The notes: generated by a model not told the origin, from the letters alone. Positions 42,842 to 51,301 are shown, counted from the stretch's first letter. The stretch: 64,000 nucleotides of DNA from Pigmentiphaga sp. NML080357 (GCF_002188465.1 NZ_NINW01000041.1:124001-188000); one strand, 5' to 3'. A program made the numbers and translations.

Positions 42842-43498
42842 TTACAGCGCCGGCATCTGCCTGGCCCCATGGCGATCGAAGAGGTCGTACACGCCCTTGA
42901 ACCAAGGCTGCACCGCCAGGCGCTCGCGCCAAGGTGTAGCACGAGCGCGCGCCCGCGCCGGCGACTCCAGCGCCGCGGCATCGTCCAGGTAGTGCAACGC
43001 GAGGCGGTTGTAGTGGCCCGGCTCGCCGTCGCGGACATGGAAACGGCGCACCGCGCGCCATTGCGGGCACTCCAGCAGGAGCGGGACATGGTCTTGCTCG
43101 TACCAGGCGTCGAAATCGGCCAGGTTTTCCTGCGGCACGTTGAACCAGACCGGATAGAGCACCGGCGCGTCGATGGCCTGCGGCGAAGGATCCCCGGCGC
43201 TGCCGATTTCCTCGCACAGGTAGCGCGTGAACCCCGATACGTTGCGCAGCATCCAGGCGGTTTCTTCCGACGGATGCTGCTTGATGGCCTGGTAGGCGAC
43301 GGTGCGCAGCGCGGCCAGGTCGTCCATCTCGTATACGGCCAGGTAGTTGCGCTCGGCGCCCGTGTAACGCTGGGCGCTGACGAACCCGCGCAAGCCCATG
43401 CGAATGGGGATGTGTTCGCCGTCGTACCAGCGGTTGAACTTTTCCTCCCAATCCGGGGCAGGCGTCATTTCGGAAAAAAGGATGGCGCGTCCGCGCAT
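42842..43498 (-). CDS. EthD-like/dimeric alpha-beta barrel protein, two repeats
   Basis: 218 residues with two similar ferredoxin-like halves: FNRWYDGEHIPIRMGLRGFV near residue 20 and FDAWYEQDHVPLLLECPQWR near 125. The WY(E/D)xxHxP motif is that of EthD/DUF4286-like dimeric alpha-beta barrels, which bind or process small aromatic or ring compounds. No signal peptide is present. It is the first gene on the minus arm, followed after 19 bases by the GntR gene. The function in this cluster is unknown; a role as monooxygenase, isomerase or accessory protein is possible. Confidence 0.75.
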   Translation of the reverse strand: MRGRAILFSEMTPAPDWEEKFNRWYDGEHIPIRMGLRGFVSAQRYTGAERNYLAVYEMDDLAALRTVAYQAIKQHPSEETAWMLRNVSGFTRYLCEEIGSAGDPSPQAIDAPVLYPVWFNVPQENLADFDAWYEQDHVPLLLECPQWRAVRRFHVRDGEPGHYNRLALHYLDDAAALESPARARARATPWRERLAVQPWFKGVYDLFDRHGARQMPAL

Positions 43499-43533
43499 GA
43501 AAGTTCTCCGTCCGGCTTCGATTGACTTTATGA

Positions 43534-43546
43534 TTGTATGACAATA
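43534..43546. promoter_or_regulatory. FadR-type GntR operator in the divergent promoter
   Basis: ATTGT-ATG-ACAAT is a perfect dyad and fits the TnGTnnnACnA pattern exactly. It is located between the divergent EthD-like (start 43498) and AA_synth (start 43623) genes, so one site can control both arms. Confidence 0.65.
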
Positions 43547-43622
43547 ACATCGTCAAACATTCTGTACAACAAGAATTTGGCCTTACCCATCCCCGGGAAA
43601 TGGCAGACCTCAGGAGCGATGC

Positions 43623-44201
43623 ATGCAATTGAAAGTACGCAGGTGGCAGGCGGTGCTGGAAGAAAAACTGGAAGAGGCCGGCCGGATCGCGGACGGGCCC
43701 CTACGCAAGGCGGCCATCATCGCCTTTGTGGAAAACCCTTATGCGGGCAGGTACGTGGAAGACCTGTCGCCCATGATCGAGGCCAGCCCCGAGCTGGGCG
43801 CCCGCATGGCGGCCAAGCTGCGGGAGGCCTATGGCGACCATCCCGTGCTCTCGTACGGCAAGGCGGGCGTGGTGGGCCTGGGCGGTGAACAGGAGCATGC
43901 CAATGCCCTCCTGACGACGCCGGCCGCCGAGCCGCTGCGGCGCGAGATCGGCGGCGGCAAGGCATGGATTTCCTCCGTGACCAAAGTGGGCGGACCGGGT
44001 ACCGTGCTGGACGTGCCGCTCGCCTCCAAGGACGCGCTGTACGTGCGCGCGCTCTACAACGCAATGACGCTGTACTTCCCCGACGGCCCTCTGCCCGACG
44101 AGATTGCGCTGGTGTTCGCGGTCTCCAACCGGGAGCGGCTCAACGCCCGGGTCGGCGGCCTGCAGCTCAAGGATGTGCAAGGCAAGGACGGACTCATCTG
44201 A
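43623..44201 (+). CDS. Amino acid synthesis (AA_synth/DUF1185) family protein
   Basis: 192 residues. LRKAAIIAFVENPYAGRYVE, LSYGKAGVVGLGGEQEHANA and KAWISSVTKVGGPGTVLDVP are characteristic of the AA_synth family, whose name derives from an old guess and whose reaction is not established. No signal peptide. It is first gene of the plus-strand operon with the enamidase-like protein and the FAD monooxygenase (11-base gap, then adjacent). Context suggests a step in the breakdown of an N-heterocycle or amide, but this is inference. Confidence 0.85.
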   Translation: MQLKVRRWQAVLEEKLEEAGRIADGPLRKAAIIAFVENPYAGRYVEDLSPMIEASPELGARMAAKLREAYGDHPVLSYGKAGVVGLGGEQEHANALLTTPAAEPLRREIGGGKAWISSVTKVGGPGTVLDVPLASKDALYVRALYNAMTLYFPDGPLPDEIALVFAVSNRERLNARVGGLQLKDVQGKDGLI

Positions 44202-44211
44202 GGAGAACGCG

Positions 44212-45408
44212 ATGAAACTGGCTATCGTCAACCTGGGTCGGATCCTGACCGGCGAATGGCGCGAACCCCATGCGCCGGGGGACGCCATCCTGATGCAGGA
44301 CGGCCTGATCTCCAAGGTCGGCACACTCTCTTCCAGCGAGGTCGAGAGCGCCGACGTGGTCATCGACGCGGCAGGCACCACGGCCATCCCCGGCCTGATC
44401 GACTCGCAGGTCCACAATACATTCGGCGACTACACGCCCCGCCAGAAAACGGTGGGATTCCTGGAAAGCTACGTGCACGGCGGCGTCACGACCGCCATCA
44501 GCGCATCGGAAGTCCACGTGCCCGGACGTCCGAAAGACCCCGCGGGCGTCAAGGCGCTGGCGGTCGCCGCCCTCAAGTGCTTCGAACATTTCCGGCCGGG
44601 CGGCATGCGCGTCTACGCAGGCTCGATCATTCTCGAGCCGGGCCTGAAGGAGCAGGATTTCGCCGACGTGGCCGCACAGGGCGTGTGGCTGGCCAAGGCC
44701 GGTTTCGGCGCCGTCAAGTCGCCGTTCGAATATGCGGAGATGGTGGGCTGGGCCAAGAAGCACGGCATGATCACCACCGTGCATACGGGCGGCTCGTCCA
44801 TCCCCGGCTCTTCGGGCATCTGGGCCGATCACCTGATCGCGATGCAGCCCCACGTATCGTTCCACGTCAACGGCGGCCCGGTGGCCATGCCCGACGAAGA
44901 CTTCCCCAAGCTGGTCCACGAGTCCCAGATCGCCTTGCAGGTCTGCACTGCGGGCAATCTTCGCACCACGCTCATGCTGGGCGACATGGTCCGGGCCGCC
45001 GACCAGTTCGATCGCTTCCTGATCGCCACCGACACGCCCACCGGCAGCGGCATCATGCCGCTCGGCATGATGTACACCATCACGCACCTGGCCAGCCTCA
45101 CCGACATGCCGGTGGAATGGGCCATCGCCGCGGCCACCGGCAACAACGCGCGGGTCTACGGCATCAACAGCGGTTTCATCCAGCCGGGCAAGGACGCCGA
45201 CGTCATCCTGCTCGATGCCTGCGTGGGCGGTTCCAAGAGCGATCCGCTCGATGCCTTGCGCAACGGCGACATCGCCGCCGTGTCGGCGGTGGTGACCGAC
45301 GGCGTGCCGCGCTTCGTCGGCAAGAGCCGCAACACGCCGGCCGGCAACCGGCCGGTCCGCGTGGCCCGCTGCAACATCCCGCAAGACTATTCCGCGGGAG
45401 GCCATTGA
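44212..45408 (+). CDS. Amidohydrolase superfamily protein, enamidase-like
   Basis: 398 residues, closely similar in recall to the Eubacterium barkeri enamidase of nicotinate fermentation (6-oxo-tetrahydronicotinate to 2-formylglutarate). Shared blocks include GDYTPRQKTVGFL, HVPGRPKDPAG, VHTGGSSIPGSSGI, FHVNGGPVAMP and KSRNTPAGNR. Metal-site residues kept are His68, Lys169, His191, His218 and Asp274. The first histidine of the usual HxH pair is replaced by Gln66 (GLIDSQVHN). It is co-transcribed with an FAD monooxygenase whose start follows directly. It may hydrolyse a cyclic enamide or lactam; whether it still binds two metals is open. Confidence 0.85.
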   Translation: MKLAIVNLGRILTGEWREPHAPGDAILMQDGLISKVGTLSSSEVESADVVIDAAGTTAIPGLIDSQVHNTFGDYTPRQKTVGFLESYVHGGVTTAISASEVHVPGRPKDPAGVKALAVAALKCFEHFRPGGMRVYAGSIILEPGLKEQDFADVAAQGVWLAKAGFGAVKSPFEYAEMVGWAKKHGMITTVHTGGSSIPGSSGIWADHLIAMQPHVSFHVNGGPVAMPDEDFPKLVHESQIALQVCTAGNLRTTLMLGDMVRAADQFDRFLIATDTPTGSGIMPLGMMYTITHLASLTDMPVEWAIAAATGNNARVYGINSGFIQPGKDADVILLDACVGGSKSDPLDALRNGDIAAVSAVVTDGVPRFVGKSRNTPAGNRPVRVARCNIPQDYSAGGH

Positions 45409-46617
45409 ATGAGCAAGCACATTGCGATCGTCGGCGCCGGGCCGGTCGGCGTCGTCGCGGCGCTGGCCGCCGTGCAGCAGGGATTCCGGGTATCGCTGTA
45501 CGAGGCCGAAGCCCAGGTGGACGACAGCCCCCGGGCGGCCACCACGCATTGCTCGACGCTGGAAATGATCGCGCGCGTAGGCCTGATCGACCGCTTCATC
45601 GCCGAAGGGCTGACTGCGCGCTACTTCCAGTTCTGGGACCAGACCACGCAGAGCATGGTGGCGCAGTTCGACCATGAGATCCTGAAGGACGATACGCCCT
45701 ATCCGTTCGTCGTGCAGACCGAGCAGCACAAGCTCGGGAATATGGGAATCGAAAAGCTGCGCAGCTACGCCGACGCCGGCGTGCATTTCCGGCACCGCAT
45801 CACCGCCGTGTCGCAAGACGCGGACGGCGTGACGCTCACGGCCGCGACGCCCGACGGCGAGATCCGCATCCAGGCCGACTACGTCATCGCCGCAGACGGC
45901 GGACGCAGCGCCCTGCGCAAGGCGCTCGACATCCCGTTCGAGGGCATCACCTGGCCCGAACGCTTCATCGTCATCACGGTCAAGGACGATTTCGAGCGGC
46001 TGATGGGATGCTGCTATCGCAACTACCTCGCCCATCCCGACGCGTGGACCAATCTCTTCAAGATATCCGGCGACGACATGCAGGGCCGGTGGCGGGCCGT
46101 CTTTCCCTCGCAGGTCGACGAGACCGACGAGGAGGCGCTGGGCGATGCCGCCGTGGCGCGCCGGCTGGCCCACGTCTTCCCCAAGGCCGAGCCCTACGAG
46201 GTGCTGCACCGGAACATCTACCGCGTCCACCAGCGCGTCGCGGCGCGTTTCCGGCAGGGCCGGGTCTTCCTCGCGGGAGATGCCGCCCACGTCAACAACC
46301 CCATCGGCGGCCTCGGGTTGAACTGCGGTATCCATGACGCCATGGAACTGGTCGACACGCTGGCCGCCGTGGAACGCGGCGAGGCGGACGCCTCGGTGTT
46401 CGATCGCTACGAGCGCAGGCGGCGCCAGCTGAACATCGAGTTCGTGCAGCAGCAGACGGTCAACAACAAGAAGCGCCTGGAAGAAAAGGATCCGGTGGTG
46501 CGGGCCCAGGCCCTGGACGAGGTGCGCAGGATTTCGGAAGATCCGCAAAAGCACCGTCAATTCCTGCTGCGCAGCTCGCTCATCGACAGCGTGCGCAAGT
46601 CCAGGACGATCGACTAG
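45409..46617 (+). CDS. FAD-dependent aromatic monooxygenase (PheA/MhpA type)
   Basis: 402 residues of the class A flavoprotein monooxygenase family. The FAD motif HIAIVGAGPVGVVAALAAVQ starts at residue 4. The middle motif is ADYVIAADGGRSALRKALDI (DG motif), and GRVFLAGDAAHVNNPIGGLG is the GD motif. It lacks the C-terminal thioredoxin-like domain of MhpA/PheA. Probably hydroxylates an aromatic or heteroaromatic ring with NAD(P)H and O2. It directly follows the enamidase-like gene, so hydroxylation and hydrolytic ring cleavage may be successive steps. Confidence 0.9.
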   Translation: MSKHIAIVGAGPVGVVAALAAVQQGFRVSLYEAEAQVDDSPRAATTHCSTLEMIARVGLIDRFIAEGLTARYFQFWDQTTQSMVAQFDHEILKDDTPYPFVVQTEQHKLGNMGIEKLRSYADAGVHFRHRITAVSQDADGVTLTAATPDGEIRIQADYVIAADGGRSALRKALDIPFEGITWPERFIVITVKDDFERLMGCCYRNYLAHPDAWTNLFKISGDDMQGRWRAVFPSQVDETDEEALGDAAVARRLAHVFPKAEPYEVLHRNIYRVHQRVAARFRQGRVFLAGDAAHVNNPIGGLGLNCGIHDAMELVDTLAAVERGEADASVFDRYERRRRQLNIEFVQQQTVNNKKRLEEKDPVVRAQALDEVRRISEDPQKHRQFLLRSSLIDSVRKSRTID

Positions 46618-46664
46618 GAGGTGGTCTCGATTGCGGGGGGTGGGTTCTTGATCCGTCCTTGGCC

Positions 46665-46702
46665 GGTGGGGCGCAGCGGAGCCGGTCCCGCTGCGCCCCA
46701 CC
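46665..46702. other. Perfect 15-bp inverted repeat after the FAD monooxygenase gene
   Basis: GGTGGGGCGCAGCGG (46665-46679), an 8-base loop, CCGCTGCGCCCCACC (46688-46702). There is no T-run after either arm, so it is not a standard intrinsic terminator, but it could end transcription or block exonucleases between the convergent operons. The rest of the 196-bp gap shows nothing else. Confidence 0.55.
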
Positions 46703-46813
46703 GCCCGCCCGGCCCCGGCGCATCGCACAAGCCCGTGTGAAGAACTCAACAGCCGCGGACACGCCGTGGCTGGACCGGACCGCTGCCGGCCGCAGTGCGC
46801 GGACCTCGGCGGC

Positions 46814-47425
46814 TCAACCCGCCGAGCAATGCGCCACCCGGCCGCCGCCCGCCGCCGCGCGCACGCTGGCGGCAATGGCGTCTGCCACTTGCGCGACCAT
46901 GCCCTGGTGAGCCGCCACGACGTCGGGCACCGACGGCCCCACGGCGGCCTGCTCGAACCGGCCGAGGCACACCTGGCCGGGGCCCGCCGAGGCGCCCTTG
47001 ACCGACCACGCCACGTCCGCCTGCACCGGACCGCCGAGCCTCGCGTCCAGGCGGGAGAACTCGACGTTGATGCGATAGGCCGGCTTGCCCGCAACGCCGC
47101 CCTTGGCCACGTCCACCGCGTGAAGCCGGCTCTGGAGAGCCGACGACAAGGCATCCTGCAACTCGTCCCCCAGCGACGCCGACCACCGCTGCTGTTCGAG
47201 CATCTGCACCTGCGCAGCGTCTTCGCGCAGCACGATCTGCCGGCGTCGCAGGCGTTCGGGCAGGGCCACGGGCGCGAGGTCTATCACCATGTCGGGCGCG
47301 ACGGCCGGAGGCGCGGCCGGCGCCTCGCCCTGCAACGTGTAGATGCGCGGAGCGGGAGGCGCGGCGCATCCCTGCAATCCGCCTACCGCGGCCAGCGTCG
47401 CCATCGACAGTATGAAGCTCTTCAT
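46814..47425 (-). CDS. pqiC: Outer-membrane lipoprotein PqiC (ABC-type transport auxiliary)
   Basis: 203 residues. The signal peptide ends in the lipobox LQGC (Cys20 becomes lipidated). The mature protein follows the PqiC/DUF330 pattern (PPAPRIYTLQGEAP, then ERLRRRQIVLREDAAQV and QRWSASLGDELQDALSSALQ). It would sit at the outer membrane as the receiving end of the PqiB tunnel. Its start overlaps the pqiB stop (ATGA). It is the last gene of the pqi operon. Confidence 0.92.
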   Translation of the reverse strand: MKSFILSMATLAAVGGLQGCAAPPAPRIYTLQGEAPAAPPAVAPDMVIDLAPVALPERLRRRQIVLREDAAQVQMLEQQRWSASLGDELQDALSSALQSRLHAVDVAKGGVAGKPAYRINVEFSRLDARLGGPVQADVAWSVKGASAGPGQVCLGRFEQAAVGPSVPDVVAAHQGMVAQVADAIAASVRAAAGGGRVAHCSAG

Positions 47426-49059
47426 CGTTCTTCCTTGGGCTTTCCGCGCAGCAGCGATTGCGGATTCTCTTCGAGATAGTCGGTCAACTGGCGCAGCGAA
47501 TTGGCGGTGCGCATCAATTCCTGCAAGGCCCGGCGCAGATCCTGCTGCAATGGCGCGTCGGCCGAGAAGGTGCCCTCGGCGGCCTTGAGCGTCTTGCGGG
47601 CATCCTGCATGGCGGCGACGATCTCCGGCGCCACCTGGCCGTCGAGCCGCTGCACCAGCTTGTCGGCGGACGCCATGGTGGCGCGCATGCCGGCCAGCGC
47701 CGACGACAGATCCTGGCCGATGGCATCGAAAGGCACCTTGCCGATCTTGTCCACGATCTCGGCCAGCTTGTTCTGCAGTTCGTCGAAGGTGCCCGGCACC
47801 GTCGGAAACTCCTGCAAGCCATGGCTGTGGCCGAGCCTGGGCGCCGCCGCGCCCTTGAAGAAGTCGATGGCGACGTAGAGCTGCCCGGTCAGGAGGTTGC
47901 CGTTGCGCAACTGGGCGCGCATGCCGCGCTGGACCAGCGCATCCATCAGGCGCTGCCTCCCCTCGGCGTCGAGCGCGCCCGGGTCGCCCGGCTGGCGCAG
48001 GCCCAGCCGCGAGGGATACAGATCCACGACGACCGGCAGCCTGAAGGAATTGGTCTCCTTGCGGAACTCGATTCCGATGGAACGGACCTCGCCGATCACC
48101 ACGCCGCGGAAATCCACCGGCGCCCCGGGCGACAGCCCGCGCACCGACTGCTCGAAATACATCACGACGCTGGTGGGCGCGCCGTCCTCGACCTTGAGCG
48201 CGTCCTCCTGATTGTCGGCCAGCTGGAACACCGCATCGTTCTGGGCGATCTGCCCAGGCGGCAGATTGGGCGAGTCGAGGAAAGAAACCCCGCCCAGCAG
48301 GACGGTGGCGATCGACTCGGTCTGCAGCTTGAGGCCGTCGGCGTTGAGCTTGAGGTTGACGCCGCTGGAGTGCCAGAACCGGGTGCTGGTGGTGACGAAG
48401 GAATCGTAGGGAGACTTGACGAACACCCTCACCGTCACGCCTTTGCCATCCTTGTCCAGGTCATACGCCACGACCTGCCCCACGCTGACGCGGCGGAAAT
48501 ACACCGGCGACCCGATGTCGAGCGAACCCAGGTCGTGGGCATGCAGCACGAACTGCTTGCCCGGCGTGTCGGCCGTGACGATGGGCGGCACCTCCAGTCC
48601 GACGAAGGACGTGGCGCGCTCTTCGGAGCGCCCGGCGTCCACGCCGATGTAGGCGCCCGAGAGCAGCGTTCCCAGTCCGCTCACGCCGCTGGCGGCGATG
48701 CGCGGCTTGACCACCCAGAAGCGGCTGTCCTCCACCGCGAAGCTACTGGCGTCGGAGGTCAGTTCGACTTCGACGATGACGTGGGAGCGGTCTTCGGCGA
48801 GCCGGATGGATTGCACCTGCCCGATATCGACCTCCTTGTACCGCACCTTGGTCTTGCCCGCCTCGATGCCTTCGGCGGAGCGGAAGCTGATCTCGATGGT
48901 CGGCCCGCGCCCATACCAGCTGTCGAGGGCGAAGGAGAGGCCGGCGATTGCGGCCACGATGGGGATCAGCCACACCAGCGACGGCAGCCAGCGGCTGGGC
49001 CGGCGGCGCACGGGATCGCCCGGCGCAGCGTTCGTGGGGGTTTCAGGCTTTTGTGTCAT
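47422..49059 (-). CDS. pqiB: Intermembrane transport protein PqiB (MCE/MlaD repeats)
   Basis: 545 residues. One N-terminal membrane helix (WLPSLVWLIPIVAAIAGLSF) is followed by three MCE domains (beginning near TIEISFRSAEGIEAGKTKVR, VLHAHDLGSLDIGSPVYFRR and VVMYFEQSVRGLSPGAPVDF). A long C-terminal helix (residues about 430-535) forms the needle-like tunnel. PqiB hexamers span the periplasm and move lipids between membranes. It overlaps pqiA2 by 17 bases and pqiC by ATGA. Length matches E. coli PqiB (546). Confidence 0.95.
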   Translation of the reverse strand: MTQKPETPTNAAPGDPVRRRPSRWLPSLVWLIPIVAAIAGLSFALDSWYGRGPTIEISFRSAEGIEAGKTKVRYKEVDIGQVQSIRLAEDRSHVIVEVELTSDASSFAVEDSRFWVVKPRIAASGVSGLGTLLSGAYIGVDAGRSEERATSFVGLEVPPIVTADTPGKQFVLHAHDLGSLDIGSPVYFRRVSVGQVVAYDLDKDGKGVTVRVFVKSPYDSFVTTSTRFWHSSGVNLKLNADGLKLQTESIATVLLGGVSFLDSPNLPPGQIAQNDAVFQLADNQEDALKVEDGAPTSVVMYFEQSVRGLSPGAPVDFRGVVIGEVRSIGIEFRKETNSFRLPVVVDLYPSRLGLRQPGDPGALDAEGRQRLMDALVQRGMRAQLRNGNLLTGQLYVAIDFFKGAAAPRLGHSHGLQEFPTVPGTFDELQNKLAEIVDKIGKVPFDAIGQDLSSALAGMRATMASADKLVQRLDGQVAPEIVAAMQDARKTLKAAEGTFSADAPLQQDLRRALQELMRTANSLRQLTDYLEENPQSLLRGKPKEER

Positions 49060-49672
49060 GGACGTCTACCGGGTCCCAGATAAGGCGAGGATCGAAGCTC
49101 ATGGAGGCGAGCATGGTAAGCACGACGACCGCGCCGAAGGCAATCGCGCCGGGTTCGGGCCGGACGGTGGCCAATGCGTCCAGGTGCACCAGCGAGGCCA
49201 ACAGCGCCACGACGAACACGTCCACCATGGACCAGCGGCCGACCGCCTCCACCATGCCATAGAGACGGGTCCGCTCGAGAGGCCGCCATGTCGAACGGGC
49301 CTGCGTCGTGACCACGAGCATGAGCAGTACGGCGAGCTTGAAAATCGGAATGACGATGCTGGCGCAAAAGACCACGGCGGCCACGAAATACGATTGGTCG
49401 TGCCACAGGTAGACCACGCCGCTCATGATGGTGTTGGATTGCGTACCGAACAGGGTGCCGGTCGTCATGATGGGCAACAGGTTGGCCGGCAGGTAAAGCA
49501 CCATGGCGGCCAGCAGAAACGCCCAGGTGCGGCGCAGGCTGTCGGGCTTGCGCAGGTTCAGGGCCGCGCCGCAGCGGGTGCACGCCGAGCCCGCGCGGGA
49601 GCGCGGGAAAATGGCGGTGCATTGCGGACACTCCACCACGCCGGCCTGCGCCGCCGTACGCACCGGCTTCAT
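49043..49672 (-). CDS. Paraquat-inducible protein A, second half (PqiA domain protein)
   Basis: 209 residues. A zinc ribbon (CPQCTAIFPRSRAGSACTRC) is followed by four membrane helices, with PANLLPIMTTGTLFGTQSNT in the first. This corresponds to the C-terminal repeat of the fused E. coli PqiA. The ATG overlaps the stop of the upstream pqiA1 gene (ATGA). It is an inner-membrane partner of PqiB. Here PqiA is made as two separate polypeptides rather than one. Confidence 0.92.
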   Translation of the reverse strand: MKPVRTAAQAGVVECPQCTAIFPRSRAGSACTRCGAALNLRKPDSLRRTWAFLLAAMVLYLPANLLPIMTTGTLFGTQSNTIMSGVVYLWHDQSYFVAAVVFCASIVIPIFKLAVLLMLVVTTQARSTWRPLERTRLYGMVEAVGRWSMVDVFVVALLASLVHLDALATVRPEPGAIAFGAVVVLTMLASMSFDPRLIWDPVDVHDTKA

Positions 49673-50331
49673 CGAGCCTCCTCCGCCATGCGCACGCGAT
49701 CGGCCTTCTCGACCGATTCGGCGTACTCCCACAGATCCGCCGGGTCGAAACTGACCACGATCGCCAGCAGCACCGTCAACACCCCGAACGCCCATAGCGC
49801 GGGCCCTGGAATCACGGTGGCCATGGCGGACAGCTTCACCAGCGAAGCCACGATGCCGAGCATGAAGACTTCGATCATGCCCCAAGGCCGGCCCAGGCGC
49901 ACGACGCGCACGACGGCGCCGAAACCGGCGGGGACGCGACCGCCCGACAGCGGCACCAGGAGGTAGGCCAGCAAGCCGAGTTCGAGCAGCGGGAACAGCA
50001 TGGTGGTGGCAAGGACCAGCAGCGCGACCGAGAACATGTCCTCCTGCGCCAGGGCCCTGACGGCGCCCCATACGGTGGTTTGCGTGCTCACGCCCTGGAT
50101 TTCCATCGTGACGATGGGAAAGGCGTTGCAGATGACGTATACGATCAGGCTGGCCAGCACGATGGGCAGCAAGATGGGATAGCGCCGGTCGTTGTTGCGA
50201 TAGAGCTCCGTACCGCAGCGCTGGCAATAGGCGCGTTCGCCGGGGACGAGCGCGAGCCTGCGGTAGGCGGCGTCGCAATGCGGGCACAGCTTCAGGGCCG
50301 TATCGGCGCGGCAACTCGAAGGCAGCGGCAT
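49669..50331 (-). CDS. pqiA: Paraquat-inducible protein A, first half
   Basis: 220 residues. A zinc ribbon (CPHCDAAYRRLALVPGERAY, then CQRC) precedes four membrane helices, with VICNAFPIVTMEIQGVSTQT matching the other half. The ATG at 50331 starts just before the zinc ribbon as in other PqiA proteins; no strong ribosome site is seen, and an ATG at 50379 is an alternative that would overlap the ATACAA/TTGTAT dyad. It is the first gene of pqiA1-pqiA2-pqiB-pqiC. Confidence 0.9.
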   Translation of the reverse strand: MPLPSSCRADTALKLCPHCDAAYRRLALVPGERAYCQRCGTELYRNNDRRYPILLPIVLASLIVYVICNAFPIVTMEIQGVSTQTTVWGAVRALAQEDMFSVALLVLATTMLFPLLELGLLAYLLVPLSGGRVPAGFGAVVRVVRLGRPWGMIEVFMLGIVASLVKLSAMATVIPGPALWAFGVLTVLLAIVVSFDPADLWEYAESVEKADRVRMAEEAR

Positions 50332-50379
50332 GGGGATGGGGCCTGGATGCGGGACGGCGCCTGCCGGCCGCAAAGGCAT

Positions 50380-50397
50380 ATACAAACACCGTTGTAT
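50380..50397. promoter_or_regulatory. Dyad upstream of the pqi operon
   Basis: ATACAA (50380-50385), ACACCG, TTGTAT (50392-50397) is a perfect 6-6-6 inverted repeat 49-66 bp before the pqiA1 start. It is a candidate operator for a stress regulator; no regulator can be assigned. Confidence 0.4.
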
Positions 50398-50509
50398 GTA
50401 AACACTCCGTGCATGATATAGCAGAACCGGCCGGCCGCCCCACTCGGGGAGAGGCGGTGGCGACGCATCCGCCTGTTGACGGGCGCCGTCCATTTACTTA
50501 TCCTGCATC

Positions 50510-50530
50510 ACATACTTGAGTATTGATACT
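50510..50530 (+). promoter_or_regulatory. Candidate MarR-type site upstream of the enoyl-CoA hydratase gene
   Basis: ACATACTTGA (50510-50519) is identical to a 10-mer at 62686-62695. It overlaps the dyad AGTAT-TG-ATACT (50519-50530). It lies 46-66 bp before the start at 50576. Confidence 0.45.
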
Positions 50531-50575
50531 ACCTTCCACCGTTCACGGCGGACACGCCGCCATACAGGACTTTCC

Positions 50576-51301
50576 ATGTCGAATGCGCACGCCAATGCCG
50601 CCGGCTCCGGCTTTACGTACTCCACCGAAGACGGATGGGGACATCTGCGACTGGACAGGCCGCAGGCGGGCAACCGGGTCGCGCTGGAAGCGCTGGCTGC
50701 CATGACGGCCCTGCTCGACAGCGAACGCGGACGCGCGGGCGTCCTCCTCCTGTCGGCGGCGGGACCGGATTTCTGCCTGGGCCGGGAACGGGCCGAGCAG
50801 GCCGCCCCGATCCCCCCTTTCGACGCGTTCAGGCCGGTCGCCGCCTTCTACCGCGCCTTGTCGGAGTTTCCCGGCCTCACGATCTCCGCCGTGCAGGGAC
50901 GGGCGGCGGGATTCGGCGTGGGCATGGCCCTGCGCACGGACGTATGCCTGGCATCCGACGACGCGAGTTTCACGCTCGACGAAATCCCGCACGGCATCCC
51001 GCCCATGTTCGTGCTGAGCGAACTGGTCGACCACATGCATCCCAAGCATCTGATGGAAATGGTGCTGACCGGCCGCACGGTGGCGGCCCCGGAGGCGCTC
51101 GCCATGGGCATCGCCTCGCGGACCCTGCCCGCCGGCCAATTGCTGTCCACGGCCAGGGAAATGGCCGGACGGCTGTCGGGATCCAAGGCGGACCTGGTGG
51201 CAGTGTGCAAGCGCTATACGCGGCAGATCCGCGCCGTGCCTCATGCCAGCCGCCTCGATGCGGCGCTGAGCGCGCAGACGCGCTATGCCGTGGGCGGCTG
51301 A
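50576..51301 (+). CDS. Enoyl-CoA hydratase/isomerase family protein
   Basis: 241 residues of the crotonase fold. LRLDRPQAGNRVALEALAAM, GPDFCLGRERAEQ (first oxyanion loop) and ISAVQGRAAGFGVGMALRTD (second) are present. FTLDEIPHGIPPMFVLSELV holds the usual catalytic-Glu segment (DEIPHG). ATG at 50576 is chosen from the family start; ATG/TTG codons upstream lie in the promoter. It is convergent with a MarR gene (9-base gap) and shares a sequence motif with promoters further right, suggesting one regulon. Confidence 0.88.
   Translation: MSNAHANAAGSGFTYSTEDGWGHLRLDRPQAGNRVALEALAAMTALLDSERGRAGVLLLSAAGPDFCLGRERAEQAAPIPPFDAFRPVAAFYRALSEFPGLTISAVQGRAAGFGVGMALRTDVCLASDDASFTLDEIPHGIPPMFVLSELVDHMHPKHLMEMVLTGRTVAAPEALAMGIASRTLPAGQLLSTAREMAGRLSGSKADLVAVCKRYTRQIRAVPHASRLDAALSAQTRYAVGG

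Noticed and set aside
46665-46702. 15-bp hairpin as an intrinsic terminator
   Set aside because: No T-run follows on either strand, so I listed it only as an inverted repeat.
44194-47154. A 986-codon open frame on the minus strand
   Set aside because: It is antisense to the enamidase-like and FAD monooxygenase genes, which have clear family motifs. It shows no domain of its own.
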